Source: Polydactylus sextarius
Lineage: Eukaryota; Chordata; Actinopteri; Polynemidae
NCBI GenBank assembly: GCA_016801845.1
Contig: CM028923.1
Span: forward strand, 5,195,001-5,259,000
Length of the DNA: 64,000 bases
Direction: 5' to 3'
Positions within the stretch are counted from its first letter, which is position 1. The number at the start of each line of letters is the position of its first letter. Of the stretch, positions 48,280 through 60,500 are shown in pieces. The notes below the pieces were generated by a model. The model ran no database searches, was not told where the DNA came from, and was given only the letters and a program-made list of their open reading frames with translations. The position numbers were made by a program, and so were the translations under genes.

Positions 48280-49930
48280 ATTCTTTTACTCACCTGATAA
48301 GGCTCATCTGTGTTGATTCTCTCCCAGTGACATGGAACAGGCAAGGCAAGATTATCACAAATAAACCTGACGGGAGAAGTGAAAGAGAGATTTACGTCAT
48401 TGTGTCAAGGGAGGAAAAATGATATGCATTTCTGTAGGCAGAAATCCTCTTTGCTGCTTTTTTTTTTTTTTTTTTTTTAAGGGTCAGCAGCAGGGCAGCT
48501 CCCTGCAGAGCTACAGAGCTGGCAGGATTTTAAGGTTTATCTCCAGAATTCCTTTAGCTGTGTGGATGCTTGAACTCTGACCTTTTTAATGTCGTCACTC
48601 TCCAACCCCCTGTTTGTTCTGCTGCCTGTCACTTTCTCTCCAACAAAACAAAAACGGTTCTCACTTCAAAAACCACATCTCACCTGAAGCCAGTCGCAGA
48701 GTGGAGGGAGCGTTTGATCGGCCGCTGCTTCCCAGTGGTGACATTGATCTGTCGCATAACTGCCAGGGAATTAAACTGAGATTAGGGCTGCAGAAGCTCA
48801 AAACCTCGCGTACAATTTTCTAAAACAGGATTAACTCAAATTCACTGACGACTGAATATGCTCTGTTTGATACAGCAGCTCTATTTCTTATTTGATGGTA
48901 TATTATCATGCAAAAAAACAAAAAATAAAATGTTTTTTTTTTTTTTTTAATTTACATACCTGAGAAGTCCAGCCTGTACGTGTACTTGGCCGTGTAAAAC
49001 TCCATGACGCCTCGTTGGTTTCGGTTGTAGCACTGTTCAATCTGAGCACTGGTGACAGAGCAGGCTGCACTCGGATCAATCTGAGGAGGAGGGGAAAAAA
49101 AGAATTGAGAACAATTAAGTTACAGATGGATATAATAAAATTAAAAAGTAATCAATTAAAAAATTTCAGTAAATTTTTCAAGCAGAAAACCATCCATTAG
49201 AGTCCAGTACAGCATCCTTGGCCCTTTAACACTTACCCATAGAAATTCCAACAATCCTTTAGCAAATCAGTGACGCACTACATTGTGTTGTTTCCCAACT
49301 ATGATCCACCAGGCCCTTCAACACAATGGCTGTCAATCTAGAACATATATATTCTTTAACAAAAAAAAAGGGTGACGAAATCTTACAAAATACATTTATC
49401 TTAAAATATTCCACAGGTGTTATTTTTCTAGCTAGAAGCCTTTTGGAATATACTTGTTTTTTTTCCAGTAAACAAGTTCAATCACAATGAATAAAATTCC
49501 CACTCTCAGTATAACACTTTGTGATCAGTTCAGATTTATTTCCATCTATTTTATGAACTGAACTGAATCATGAAATGCTAGAGTACACGGCGACGTCATC
49601 AAGATGTTTTGTTTAGTCAGTATCTAATCCCGGAAACATCAACTGGTTGATATTTATTTTCTTTTCAAAGCAAGTTCATGATAACTCATGAAGGTTAAAA
49701 GGAAATGCACAATCGGTGGGGTTGGCAGTCAAGTGTCACAGAGGGAGGGGCAGTAGGTGGAGGATAAACAGCATAAAGAGACACAGAAAGTGTGTTGTGA
49801 TGCTGTGAACTACCTCAAACATATGCCACACTCCACACTCAGCCAGGTAGAACCAGCACCAGTTAGGCTCCGAGGTGTCCATCTCCTCAATGTCAGTGGA
49901 CTCCTCCTCTGAAGATCTGATGGCTAACAT
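47173..49930 (-). CDS. parp11: parp11, WWE-domain mono-ADP-ribosyltransferase (7 coding exons)
   Basis: PARP11 is a mono-ADP-ribosyltransferase reported at the nuclear envelope and in interferon signalling. Exons in transcript order: 49930-49814, 49080-48960, 48759-48684, 48366-48294, 48164-48037, 47735-47584 and 47489-47173, giving 327 residues (about 338 in human). Residues 1-39 end in MDTSEPNWCWFYLAECGVWH; the WWE domain continues into exon 2. RIQNLDLWEFFCR links to the catalytic domain, with His193 in MLFHGT, Tyr225 in GSYFARDAKYSSKF, and YDSCVDDMANPKIYVIFDSN. PARP11 belongs to the H-Y-I group that makes mono-ADP-ribose. The start ATG at 49,930 is the first in frame: the proposed leader exon adds only open codons after an in-frame TAA. 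A later ATG (MDTSEP) has a better Kozak context. Confidence 0.95.
47584..47735 (-). CDS. parp11: parp11 exon with catalytic His
   Basis: The acceptor is cctaag/gaagaa and the donor aaag/gtagac. It encodes KKTQLRKVKRTLDIEER, MLFHGT (His193) and FNFDWRLTGSHGDVYGKG. Confidence 0.93.
47736..48036 (-). other. parp11: parp11 intron
   Basis: 301 bases, AT-rich, nothing recognised. Confidence 0.6.
48037..48164 (-). CDS. parp11: parp11 exon
   Basis: The acceptor is cttgcag/ctcatc and the donor tgcag/gtagac. It encodes LIQLGRDTYEFKEVARLYER and RIQNLDLWEFFC. Confidence 0.93.
48243..48276. repeat. (GT)n microsatellite
   Basis: Seventeen units, 18 bases from a parp11 splice donor on the other strand, where it reads (CA)n. 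Confidence 0.95.
48294..48366 (-). CDS. parp11: parp11 exon
   Basis: The acceptor is ccgtcag/gtttat and the donor atcag/gtgagt. It encodes FICDNLALPVPCHWERINTD and EPYQ, where the catalytic domain begins. Confidence 0.91.
48367..48683 (-). other. parp11: parp11 intron
   Basis: 317 bases with a long T run at about 48,460-48,479; nothing else seen. Confidence 0.6.
48684..48759 (-). CDS. parp11: parp11 exon
   Basis: The acceptor is ctggcag/ttatg and the donor ttcag/gtgaga. It encodes MRQINVTTGKQRPIKRSL and HSATGF. Confidence 0.91.
48960..49080 (-). CDS. parp11: parp11 exon, WWE domain
   Basis: The acceptor is ctcctcag/attgat and the donor ctcag/gtatgt. It encodes IDPSAACSVTSAQIEQCYNR and EFYTAKYTYRLDFS, in phase on both sides. 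Confidence 0.92.
49081..49813 (-). other. parp11: parp11 intron
   Basis: 733 bases; nothing recognised. Confidence 0.6.
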
Positions 49931-49938
49931 AGCTAAAT
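49814..49938 (-). CDS. parp11: parp11 first coding exon
   Basis: The acceptor is atttcag/attta and the donor gag/gtagtt. Coding starts at 49,930. It encodes MLAIRSSEEESTDIEE then MDTSEPNWCWFYLAECG; the last residues are WHMFE. Confidence 0.88.
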
Positions 49939-50243
49939 CTGAAATTAATAAGTGAAAAAAAAAAAAGCCAAGACACACTTTAGGCAAATCACAACTACAA
50001 TTAAAGAGAGTGGATGATGAGGAGGGAGGGTGGTTGTTGTTGTTTGGTGTTATTGTTGTTAGGGGAGTAAGATTATGTTTTATTCGTCGGACGAACCTAA
50101 AGTCAAGGGGATGTTTTAAAGCCACGGCCGTTCTGACATTTCATCCTGTAAAACATTCAAATAAAACAGGAAGTTGCCATATTGCGCTAGCTATCATTAG
50201 CAGCTGCCGCATCCGACTCCTGTCATCTCTGCGGGTGTCTTAC

Positions 50244-50460
50244 CGGTTTTCAGCCCGTCTCTACCCGCGGCCCCCTGTCCTTATCGCGATATAAAACCTT
50301 CATGCATTATTAATAAAGCACCAGAAAGGTCACAAACACGGAATAAGAACAGACGACTAGCGACGAATAACATTTTCGTCTTCCTAAGCCTTGTTTACTT
50401 TTAATTCCTGGTTTGTCACTATCCGTGCGTCGATGCGTCAGTGTGACGTAACTCCGTCCT
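50244..50460 (-). other. parp11: parp11 non-coding leader exon (predicted) and promoter edge
   Basis: A strong donor (accg/gtaaga) lies at 50,243 on the minus strand, about 300 bases upstream of the first coding exon, in the only CG-richer stretch nearby. The exon would hold at least two short upstream ORFs: one at 50,373-50,281 (30 codons plus stop), another starting at 50,302. None reaches the PARP frame. The transcription start is a guess. Confidence 0.5.
50444..50451. promoter_or_regulatory. CRE/ATF-like site
   Basis: TGACGTAA, one base off the CREB palindrome, in the CG-richer area just upstream of the proposed parp11 leader exon. Motif match only. Confidence 0.35.
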
Positions 50461-51040
50461 GACGCTGCTGAGCAGCTCTTTGCCCTCAGTTTGTTCTGTC
50501 AGGAACAAACTGCCCAGGAAGGAAAAAAAACGAAAAAACGCAAATTTTAACAGGTTTAATTTGGATTAAAATGTGTGTAGGTAGAGTAGATACGATATTA
50601 AAGGTTACTCGAAATAAATGATTCAACTGTAAGTATCTGGGTCATCATAGAAAGAAGATATAACTTGTTTTTAACTTGTTTTAACTTGCAAATCAAACTA
50701 GTTTTGAGCGTCAGTTTGTAATTTCAGAGCAGAGGAGAAATATATAATATAATTAATCATTTTATTTATTTATTTTAACTCTACTACATCTTGCTTTGCA
50801 AAATAGACATGAACATGGTGCATTGGAGCCATTACACATCAATGCATATGTAATAATAACAGTAATAATCAATGCATGTAATAGTTTTAATGGTGTGTTT
50901 TTACACTGCCCCTTGTTCTTCCCCCACAAACCTTTGCACGCACACGCGGGTCTGTCTTTGAGATCAGTGGGGTTTTTTGCGTGGGAAAGTGAGAGAGTAG
51001 TTGGCAGCCTTCAGGACACTCCCCTCCTTTAGAAAAAGTC
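50461..51040. other. divergent intergenic region between parp11 and the SLC6 gene
   Basis: About 600 bp separate the two inferred leader exons. It contains an A-rich IRF-like core AAACGAAA at 50,528-50,535 and no clear TATA box. No gene seen. Confidence 0.45.
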
Positions 51041-51049
51041 TTTTCTTCA

Positions 51050-51110
51050 AACCTCAACGCTCAGTCAGTCAAGGAGATTTTATTATCGCCATCCAATTGC
51101 AAAATTGACG
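51050..51110 (+). other. SLC6 non-coding leader exon (predicted)
   Basis: A perfect donor, gacg/gtgagt, at 51,111 would pair with the strong acceptor at 51,318. The 5' end is unknown. No in-frame start precedes 51,397. Confidence 0.45.
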
Positions 51111-51318
51111 GTGAGTTACATGCATCCACATCTTTTTCTTTTTTCTTTTTTTTTAAAGAGAATATAAAAAGTTTTGCATTATTTTTCTTAGATTGTAATA
51201 TGTTTAAATACCTTGAACATTTGGATTTTGATGTTTTTATTATTATAGACTGTATTATGTTATAATGAGAGTTACTAGGATAAATAAATTGCAAGTGCTT
51301 GTTTTTTTTTTTTTATAG

Positions 51319-51586
51319 CTGCATAGCTTGGAGAGTACAGACATGTTTGCATTTAATTAAAGTGATCATTATGTGCATGCAGCAGACTGAGAGACCATGA
51401 CCGAGGAGACAGTCACAGGAGCCCCTCTGAGGGAGAAAGGGCCAGATAATGTGACTCCTGAAGAAGGGGCACAGCCGAGGGAGAAATGGGCCAATAACAT
51501 GGAGTTTATACTCTCCATGGCTGGAGAAATCATTGGACTTGGAAACATATGGCGTTTCCCTTATTTGTGCTACAAGAATGGAGGAG
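51319..51586 (+). CDS. SLC6 exon with start codon and TM1
   Basis: The acceptor is ttttatag/ctgcat with a strong T tract; the donor is ggag/gtgagt. ATG is at 51,397. A mini upstream ORF (five codons plus TAA) lies at 51,343-51,360 in the same exon. It encodes a hydrophilic N-terminus and EFILSMAGEIIGLGNIWRFP. Confidence 0.85.
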
Positions 51587-54500
51587 GTGAGTAATAAGAT
51601 TTGGACTTTTTAGTTTTTTTTAGTATTATTATTTCTTTAATAACATTTTTAGATACATATACGTTAATGCATGCATGTTTAACTAAACTGAAATGGTTCA
51701 CAAGTTAACAAGCAATATTATTTTTCATCTTAATGGTCGACTCAATTTGCCTCAAGGGTTTCTATTCTTGTCAGACACATCTTTGCTTGATTTCAGTCCC
51801 AGAAGAGCTGTTTTGATGGAAATAATGTAACCTGATGTCATTATTACCCCATTTAATACATATTAATTGTGGTTTGATCTGTGTAAAGTTTATCCATCAG
51901 TGTGTTTTGTGGAGTTGAGGTTTTGTCATCTGTTTCTCTTTTCAGGTGTTTTTTTCATCCCTTACTTTGTGTTCCTCATATTCTGCGGCATCCCTGTTTT
52001 TTTCCTGGAGACGGCGCTGGGCCAGTACACCAGCGAGGGCGGGGTCACCGCTTGGAGGAAGATATGCCCAATGTTTGAGGGTAAACAACAACAACAAACA
52101 AACAAAAACAAAAGACAGATTTCTGAAGAATTACACAACAAAGTAGTGAGTTGACACACAGGAAACGTATGTCTTTGATTGAGGTTTTTTTTTTTTTTTT
52201 TTTTTTTTCAATCTTACTGGAAACAGTTGTAGCTGTTTGCAGGAGATTAGATGCTTACAGCCAAAATAATATTATTTGAGCAATGTTAAGAAGCCAGATT
52301 TGAGTTTTAATGCAGTGGTTCACTTTTACAACCTCTGCAGGCTCAACAATAGCCGCCTTGTACATCCACAATGAGACTTGTTTTCCTCTCTCTGCCTCTA
52401 TTTCTTAACAGGCAAAATTGCTCTTAAAATCGGGGCAGATGATCTGTTCAAATAAATACCAAGCGAAAGAGAACATTTTTCTTGTAATGTTAAACCAAAG
52501 TGAACTATAATAACGTGTGTATCCGAGTTGAGGAGACTGGGAGCCGAACCAGAAGAAGCTGATCTTGATCTTTAACTGTTGCTCAACACAGATGAAGACA
52601 GCTGCCAGAAACTGACACCATCTGTTTGTCCTTTAGGGGTGGGGATCGCATCCCAAGTGATTGTGATCTATCTCAACATCTACTACATTGTGGTGTTGGC
52701 GTGGGCTATCTTCTACCTAATTAACTCCTTTAAAAGTCCTCTACCCTGGTCCACTTGTGAGAACGCGTGGAACACTGGTAAGACGTCTTGACAGATGAGT
52801 TAAAGTAATCTGTGTTTGATTAGTAGTATGGAATTCAACCCCCACACACACATGCAGAAACACACTAAATCTCAGGGAAAACCCTCCTCCCACAAATTAA
52901 AGCATCTGTCTCACCTTTATCTCTCTTTTCTTTAACCTCACAGCTTTGTGTCATGGACGCGCGAGCATCTATGCCAACCCCCACATGTTTCGCTCTAACT
53001 TCAGCTGGTCATTCCTGAGCAACTTCTCCTCACCCGATTACCATGACAACACGACTTAGTAAGTTGCATATTGAATCCATCATGTTTGACGTGACGAGAA
53101 TACGAGATCAAGTTGATCACAGATTTAGCAGCTTCGGGGGCACACCCGTGCTTTTTTTATGCCGTTTAGTTTACGCGTGAGGGTCTTACATCTGTTTCTG
53201 TTCTTTAAAAAAAACTAAAGAAAAAAACATGTCTATTAACTGCTGCTTTGGGACAGTCTGGAGGGGGTGGGTGAAAAGTACACACAGTAAATCTCTATTA
53301 CGAGTCAGATGTTAGTTTGATCACAGTTGAAAAACAAGGCGGGTGTCAAATGGTAGGAAATGCCACATTAAGGGAAGACTTTGACTTATATTCTTATTAG
53401 TTTTCTTTGTGTTGTTGCCAAAAATCTTGTGAGAAAGTTTAAGCCACAGCTAACAACAGTTAGCTTAGCTTGGCTTACCATTCAGAGATGTCTGTCCATT
53501 AAGTTAAGTGACTTAATTGATTCAAAACAGTAGCAGTAAACAACTTTATTGATTGTGTTACACTTCAACACTTGGGCTATTTTGACTGTTTTATGTTATG
53601 ATGTTGCTTTTGTCTTTTATGTAACACATTAAAAATGTGGTATGTAACTACAGTGTGTGTCCAAATAGTGCAAATATAACATAGGAATGGTAAAATTGTG
53701 ACAAAAATCAAACTGTATACAAATAGGATACAATAATCTAAATATAAATAGATGTGACACCCATACTGATGCATGCATAGAAAACACTTTTAGCCAAAAT
53801 GTTATTATGACGTCTCAGGTTTTATATTAAATGTAATTTTGTTTTTTTATGCTGCGTCATGTGTTTCAGTGACAGTGGTGTGATTTCAGAGATGAAAGTG
53901 TTAAGTTATTTAATTAGTTATTGTCCCAAATATCAAAGCGTAACAAAAGGTCGTAGTTGCAACATCTGGGATGAACTTTAAAGCAGCTTGTTGAATCTTG
54001 TTCAAGTCATTTACCAGCAGAGGTAGTTCGACAGCAGGAAGAACCTGAGGGCGTCGCCCTTTAATTCACGCTAAAAAAACATGAAAGACAAAACAAGAAA
54101 CACAAGAGATTGTGGGAAAAAAAAAACAGAGCTTTATATTTTCTGTGATACTTTTTTTTTTCTCTCTTACTTTTTTACTTACTACTTACCTCCATGTAAT
54201 ATTTAATTATTTTTTATTTCCAGCACTGATATGTCTGAATTAATATTACTGAAGACACCTGAAGAGGAGTTTTGGACGTGAGAAACACACCCACTCACAC
54301 ACATGTCATCTTTTAACATGGATGGGGAAAAAATGAAATAATAAAAAAGCAATATGGACCTTCCCGGTGGTGAGCTTGCTGTCTTTTTGTTTTGGGAGGA
54401 ACATTCCTCAGCAATAGCTCTTAATGCTTCCCAGATACTAAGAGACCATCTTTACTCTGGGGATGCTCAGTGAAAGTGATGTTAATGGTGAATCAACAAA

Positions 54501-57500
54501 AGATGAACTGAGGCCACCCAAACATAGCAGGCAACCACCTTATTTAACCTTCACCACTCCCCCTCCTCCTCGTCCTCACCCCTTTCTCCCCTTCATTTTC
54601 AGCCATTTCCAAACATGGCTGCTGCTCTTCACATGATAATCTCCTGATTCGGTTTGAAAGCAGATATTGGGAAATCACTCGCTACATACAGTTATGCTGC
54701 ATGATGAGAACAATGTGTACTTTTCTCTCTCTTGCAGCTTTTTTAATATAAACTGCAACCATCCAAAATAAACAGAGAACGAATTTGACATCTGTATTTG
54801 AGATTCAAACGTTGGCTCCTTTTTCTTTTTTCTTTTTGCTTTGCATGAAATTGCTTCCACCGCACACAATAAGGCTTCCGATGTTCATGAGTCAGGACAC
54901 ATCTGGCTTGTTATTTGGATGTGAACATGTATTTGTTTGCGTGTTTTCATGCTTCTGATCTCTTCCTCACAGCCATCGCGTGTTAGGAATAAAAGACGAC
55001 ATGGGGTTTGGAATCATAAAGTGGGACCTGGCTCTGTGTCTCCTTCTTGCCTGGGTCATATGTTACTTCTGCATCTGGAAGGGAATCAAATCGACAGGGA
55101 AGGTGAGTGATCCTGTGTGTCTATGTACCTGAAAGCTACTCAAGTAAAGGTCTTCAAGTATCTAGTATTTGCTGTACTTAAGTGTTAAGTAATCTATAAT
55201 TAAATGTACTTAAGCAGTGAAAGTAAAAGTACAAGAATATGTTAATAACACATTAGCCCACAACAATCTTCATAGACGATGTCTATGAACATCAACCCTC
55301 AAACATGATTTGAGTAAAAGTTAGGAAATTTAGTTAAGTGAAAGTGAAAGTTGACAGAATTTTTAAAAAAAGTAACTCAAGTAACCCCGCCCCAAGTGGC
55401 CAAAAACCCAAACACTAATGTTACTCTATGCCACCATGTTAGCCATCCCAAACTTAACCATACCTATAACCATAGTTACCGCCACACCCATACTTATGTC
55501 ATAGCGTGGCCAAAATTTTTAATGTAGTGCAGCTTTAAAGGAAAATATCTAAAACCTAAGACATGTAGTGTGACTATAAATTAAACTATAAGTTGTGTGT
55601 ATGTGTTTTTGTGTTTGTAGGTGGTGTATTTCACAGCTACGTTTCCCTACCTAATGCTGGTGATCCTCTTCTTCCGTGGCGTGACGCTCCCAGGAGCCGC
55701 GGAAGGTCTGAAATATTACCTCACCCCCGACATCTCGAAGCTCGGTGAACCAGATGTAAGAACATGTGCACATGTTTGCTCTTGATATATCACATCACAA
55801 ACCGCAACACACAGCACAGCCATTTGGTCGCCAACTGAAATTCAATCCGTGACTCTAAAATCAACATATACGCAGAACAGAAAAAGTCGTGGCGACTCAC
55901 CACCAACTGGCAAATCATCTCTCCTCATTACTTTTTTCTCCCTGATCCACTGCTCCTCTGTGTGTGAACAGGATGAGGACAGTTACCCTTGTTTCCGATC
56001 CCAGGAAAGAGACTTAACAAGGAAAACAAACTGAGATCCCTTTTCAGTGAGAAGTTTTAGGCTCAGCAAGGGGATTCTGACTTTCTTTATAATGATAGTG
56101 AGTAAAACTAACTTAAAGCCAAAAGTTAACATGTTGGACTTCTTAGAGGAGACCTGTTCACTCAGTGTAATGATGTAAATCCGAATGGGAAATTTGGGGG
56201 AAAAAAACATGAGGGTGGATCCTGGGCTTGGTTGGAATGTTGTTGCACAATGGCAATGTCTGTTGTAGCGAGCTAGACCACTTATAAGAAGGGGCTCTTT
56301 CTCCCACAAAAGGATCGACCCCCCCACCCCCTTCATTTTTTTTCTTAGCCTTTCCCCCCTTCCTGCTTCTCTCTGTCTCTGTTTTTCTTGACAGTTCAGT
56401 GCCTTTATCACCAGCCTCACCGCCAGCTGTTTCACATCCTCATCTCACATGTGCATGTACACGTGTGTTTGTATTAATGTTGCTGTAAGACGTCTCAACA
56501 TGTAAAGCCATTTGTAGAAGCTCATTTGTTTCTTTGTTAGTGTCTCTGTTTGGTCACGAGGAAGTGTTTGAATGTGGCTGCTCTCATTGGATTCACTGTC
56601 GTATCTTTATTTAATCTTATTTGGAGTGATGTGGACAGTAGGTGAAAGTATTTATTAGTAGTCAGAGAGTAGATGCCCAGATGCTCTTTAAAAAACATCT
56701 GTTTCTAATGAGTCTTGCTTTTAGCATGCAAGTGTCTGTTCTTTTGCTCAAACTAAAGAAAGGAAGTCATAATGGGGTTCTGTCTTACATCTGGGCTCCA
56801 TTTAATGTGTGAATGCTTTTTTTGCTTGCATGTTTGTAAGTGAAATGGCATGCAGCGTGGCTGAGAGGACTTGGAAATAAAAAATGCACACTTCCACGGA
56901 CGAACAGTTTCCTCTTTGTCCGGGGTCAGAAGTGAAGATCCTCTCGCTGCAGATGCAGGCTTCTATTTCTGACCCTGAGGCGAGGAATGAATCAGACCCA
57001 TCACAGGGGCCAGAGCCAACAAAAGTGGAGGGGGGGTGATGGTTGTGTATTGCATTGGAGCTTTGCCAACGCTTGTTTTTGAGTGGGTGAGAGTCACAGA
57101 GCTGGGGTGCCTGTAATACTAACCAGATGCTGTCAGGACAACGGGCTGCAGACAGACGGTCATGTAAACAAACCTGCCTACACCCCACAGACCTGAATGT
57201 GCACAAATAAAAACTCACATGTGGTGCACATTCACAAAGTTGTTAACACAATGACACAAAAACAAATGAGAAATGGGGGAACACACAAACACAAACACAC
57301 ACACGGAAATGGTATCATTATTTGACATTTGACGTTGTACAGCTCTGGGTAATCGTGTTGACTTGACGAATGATTTTTTAGAGTTGATGGAAAGTATGTA
57401 AATATTTGAATGTTCAGAGTCCTAAAACTCTCATATGTTAATTTCAAATATTTGTAAAGTCCATCTCATTTCTTATTTCCTTTCTGTAGGTTTGGCGTGA

Positions 57501-60500
57501 CGCTGGGACTCAGGTGTTCTTCTCCTACGCTGTGTGTCAGGGCGTGCTCACCGCTCTGGGAAGCTACAACAAATACAACAACAACTGCTACAGGTCAGTG
57601 TTTCCACTAACACATCCAAATGCAAATGTTATAAATTTACATGTATCATCCTTCTATACAGGAAATATGACGTAAAGACATAAAACGCACATGCGCAGTT
57701 ATATAATTACCATATATGAAAACAATTTTTCAATATATATGCATACGGTTTTTGTTATGGTATGTTATACATGTTGCAAACACACGTCTTCATATATATG
57801 TTAGACAAATGTGTGATAATATTTCAACTCTTTGTATGTGTATGTATTTACTTTTCTTACTTATTCACTTGTTCTGTTGCAGGGATTGTTTGGGGCTGTG
57901 TCTTCTGAACAGTGCCACCAGTATCTTTGCTGGTTTTGTTGTGTTCTCAGTGCTGGGATTTCTTGCTCATGACCTGGAGGTACCTTTGGAAGAAGTTGCT
58001 GCCTCTGGTGAGTCAACGCTCTTTATGATATACACTCAGATATTAAAATAACCTTGAATTGTTGCAGTTTTCCCATGCGTCGTGGCTTTAATGCTGCCTG
58101 GTTTGACAACAACCATCAATGTCCACAAGATGGCATCTAATGTTTAGATACAGATAAAAAGATTTTCTCAACCACTGTGTCCACTGTGTCCACTGATTTT
58201 CTCGAGCCAAATGATGTTGACCTTCAGATTTTATCACTGTTGTTTTTATTATCATTATTGTATCTTGTATAGTTATGCTTCTCCTTTTTTAAACACTTGA
58301 AAAGCACTTTATAGTTAATCTCTGTCGGAAAGTTATAAAAGCAGTTATTAGTAGTAAAAATCTCAAGTATTGGTAGAAGAAAAATTATTTTCCACAAAAC
58401 AATGTTTGACATTTCTGTCATTTTTGCCTTTTTATCATAAATTTCTGTCCACCGTCAAGCCTTTAAACTTCTCTGCACTTTTCAAGGTTTCAACATCGCG
58501 GCACAGAAAAATGTGTCAATAGATACATTCATGTGTCTCCTCAGGTCCTGGTCTGGCCTTCATTGCGTACCCCAGAGCTCTGGGGATGCTGCCTGGCTCA
58601 TCGTTTTGGGCTGTGCTCTTCTTCCTCATGCTTCTCTTCTTGGGCCTAGACAGTCAGGTACTGTTGGGAGAAAGTATTGTACATCTCAGCAGTATTGGTT
58701 TTCATGACGTGAGCTAATAATCTTCAGGTCTGTGTTTGCAGTTTGTGTGTGTGGAGAGCCTGGCCACGGCCCTCACAGACATGTTCCCACGTCACCTAAG
58801 GAGACCTGGAGGACGAGAGATGCTGGTCCTGGTCATCGCTGTGATCTGCTTCCTACTGGGGCTGCCACTCGTCACTGAGGTAAAGTAAAGGATACTATGA
58901 AAGCAAGTTGTGTAATTATGAAAACTGTAACCAGCTGTTTCAGGGCTGACAACAGGTAGAAGCACATATACTACAGAAGTCAGTATGCCATTTTAATTGT
59001 TGTAATATTTACATTTTATGACAAGAATCATCACTGACCTTGACATATGACATTTAAAACCTTTAAAATCTGCCTTAGCTTCACTTTGATGCTACTGCTT
59101 TGACTTAACTTGATTATTATAATGGACATTTTTTATGTTGTCCAACAAGAATAAAGTGGACATGAAGTGAACATGACTTGATTTAATTTAAATGTTGTGA
59201 ATAAAGTTGACGTGCCAATTTTAAAGCTGTCATTAATGTCAACAATAAAGTCAACATTGATTACATTTTCTTTTCATATGCGTGGTCCTAATATCCTTAG
59301 GAGATTTATCGATAATTAGCATTGTTAATGCTCCACAGCTGGACTTCAGTGTGTATGCTAACATGCTCAATTAAATTATTATTATATCTGCTTAACACTG
59401 TTAGCACTGACGTTGAGAGCATGTTAGTATTTCGCGCAAAACCTCCCAGAGCTGCTGGCACGGCTGTAAACTCTCAACAAAACTAACAGCACATATCCAA
59501 AACTCAGTGAATTATGTGTTTTTTCTGTTTATGTTTCAGGGTGGGATCATCCTCTTCCAGCTGATCGACACGTACGGCCCCAGTGGAATCACCCTCCTCA
59601 TCATCGCCTGTTTCGAGACTGTTGTTGTTGGCTGGGTTTACGGTGAGTCGTATCAAATCACTGGCTGCTTTCAATTAGTTTCTGATTATTAGTTTCTACC
59701 AAATATCAAAGGACCCTTGTGATAAGGTGAACCAATTCGGATCAGACGGCAAACTTAATAAATGTATTTTATTATCCTCACAACATCGACATCATCAGTT
59801 GTGTGCTAATGTCACAGAAGCTTCCAGAAAGAGTTTTATTATTAGTTAGTGATTCAGTCTGCAGCGTTTGTTTCATCAGTTTTATCAATTTATCTGTGTC
59901 TGTGTAGTGTTATCTGTGAGAAAGCATCTCCGGATTAAAAAAAAAAAAAAAAAAACAACTTTGATATACACAGTTATTTTCTTTCTTATCCTGAGTGGAA
60001 TTAAAACAGCTCTACCGACAGCATTAAATAGGATGTTCTGTTGAGAGTTTAAGTTATAGCATCACATATAAATACACTGGAGCACCAACATCAATTTTCA
60101 CCCAAAGCTATCCTCTTCTTTGTTTAGTATTAATGATTTGTAAACTTTAAAAACAAACTTTTTGCAATGAGGTACTTTTTCTTACTTTTTGGCACACAGC
60201 AAACTCTAAAGGAGTAGTCTGACATTCATAGAAAAGCTTGTTTTCATTTTCAGGCAGTAGCAGAGTTAGCGTAGCTTAGCATAACTTATTTTAGCATAGC
60301 ATAGCATAGGTTAGCTTGGAGCAAAGACGGGGAAACAGCTATCTTAGCTTTGTGTCTTAACTCAACGCATAAACTGATTAATACGTTATTTCTCTTGTGT
60401 TCAATCCACAAAAAACAACAACATAATAATTATATTTTTTTGTTTTGTTTTTTTTGCACAGTGTTTACTGTGTCAATCTGCTTATCTAACTTTTGCCAAG

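Noticed and set aside
55983..56435. 150-codon antisense frame
   Set aside because: Compositional; begins and ends in simple sequence and has no similarity I can recognise.
56802..57218. 138-codon open frame on the minus strand in an SLC6 intron
   Set aside because: No recognisable domain, no splice context, overlaps ordinary intronic sequence; likely chance.
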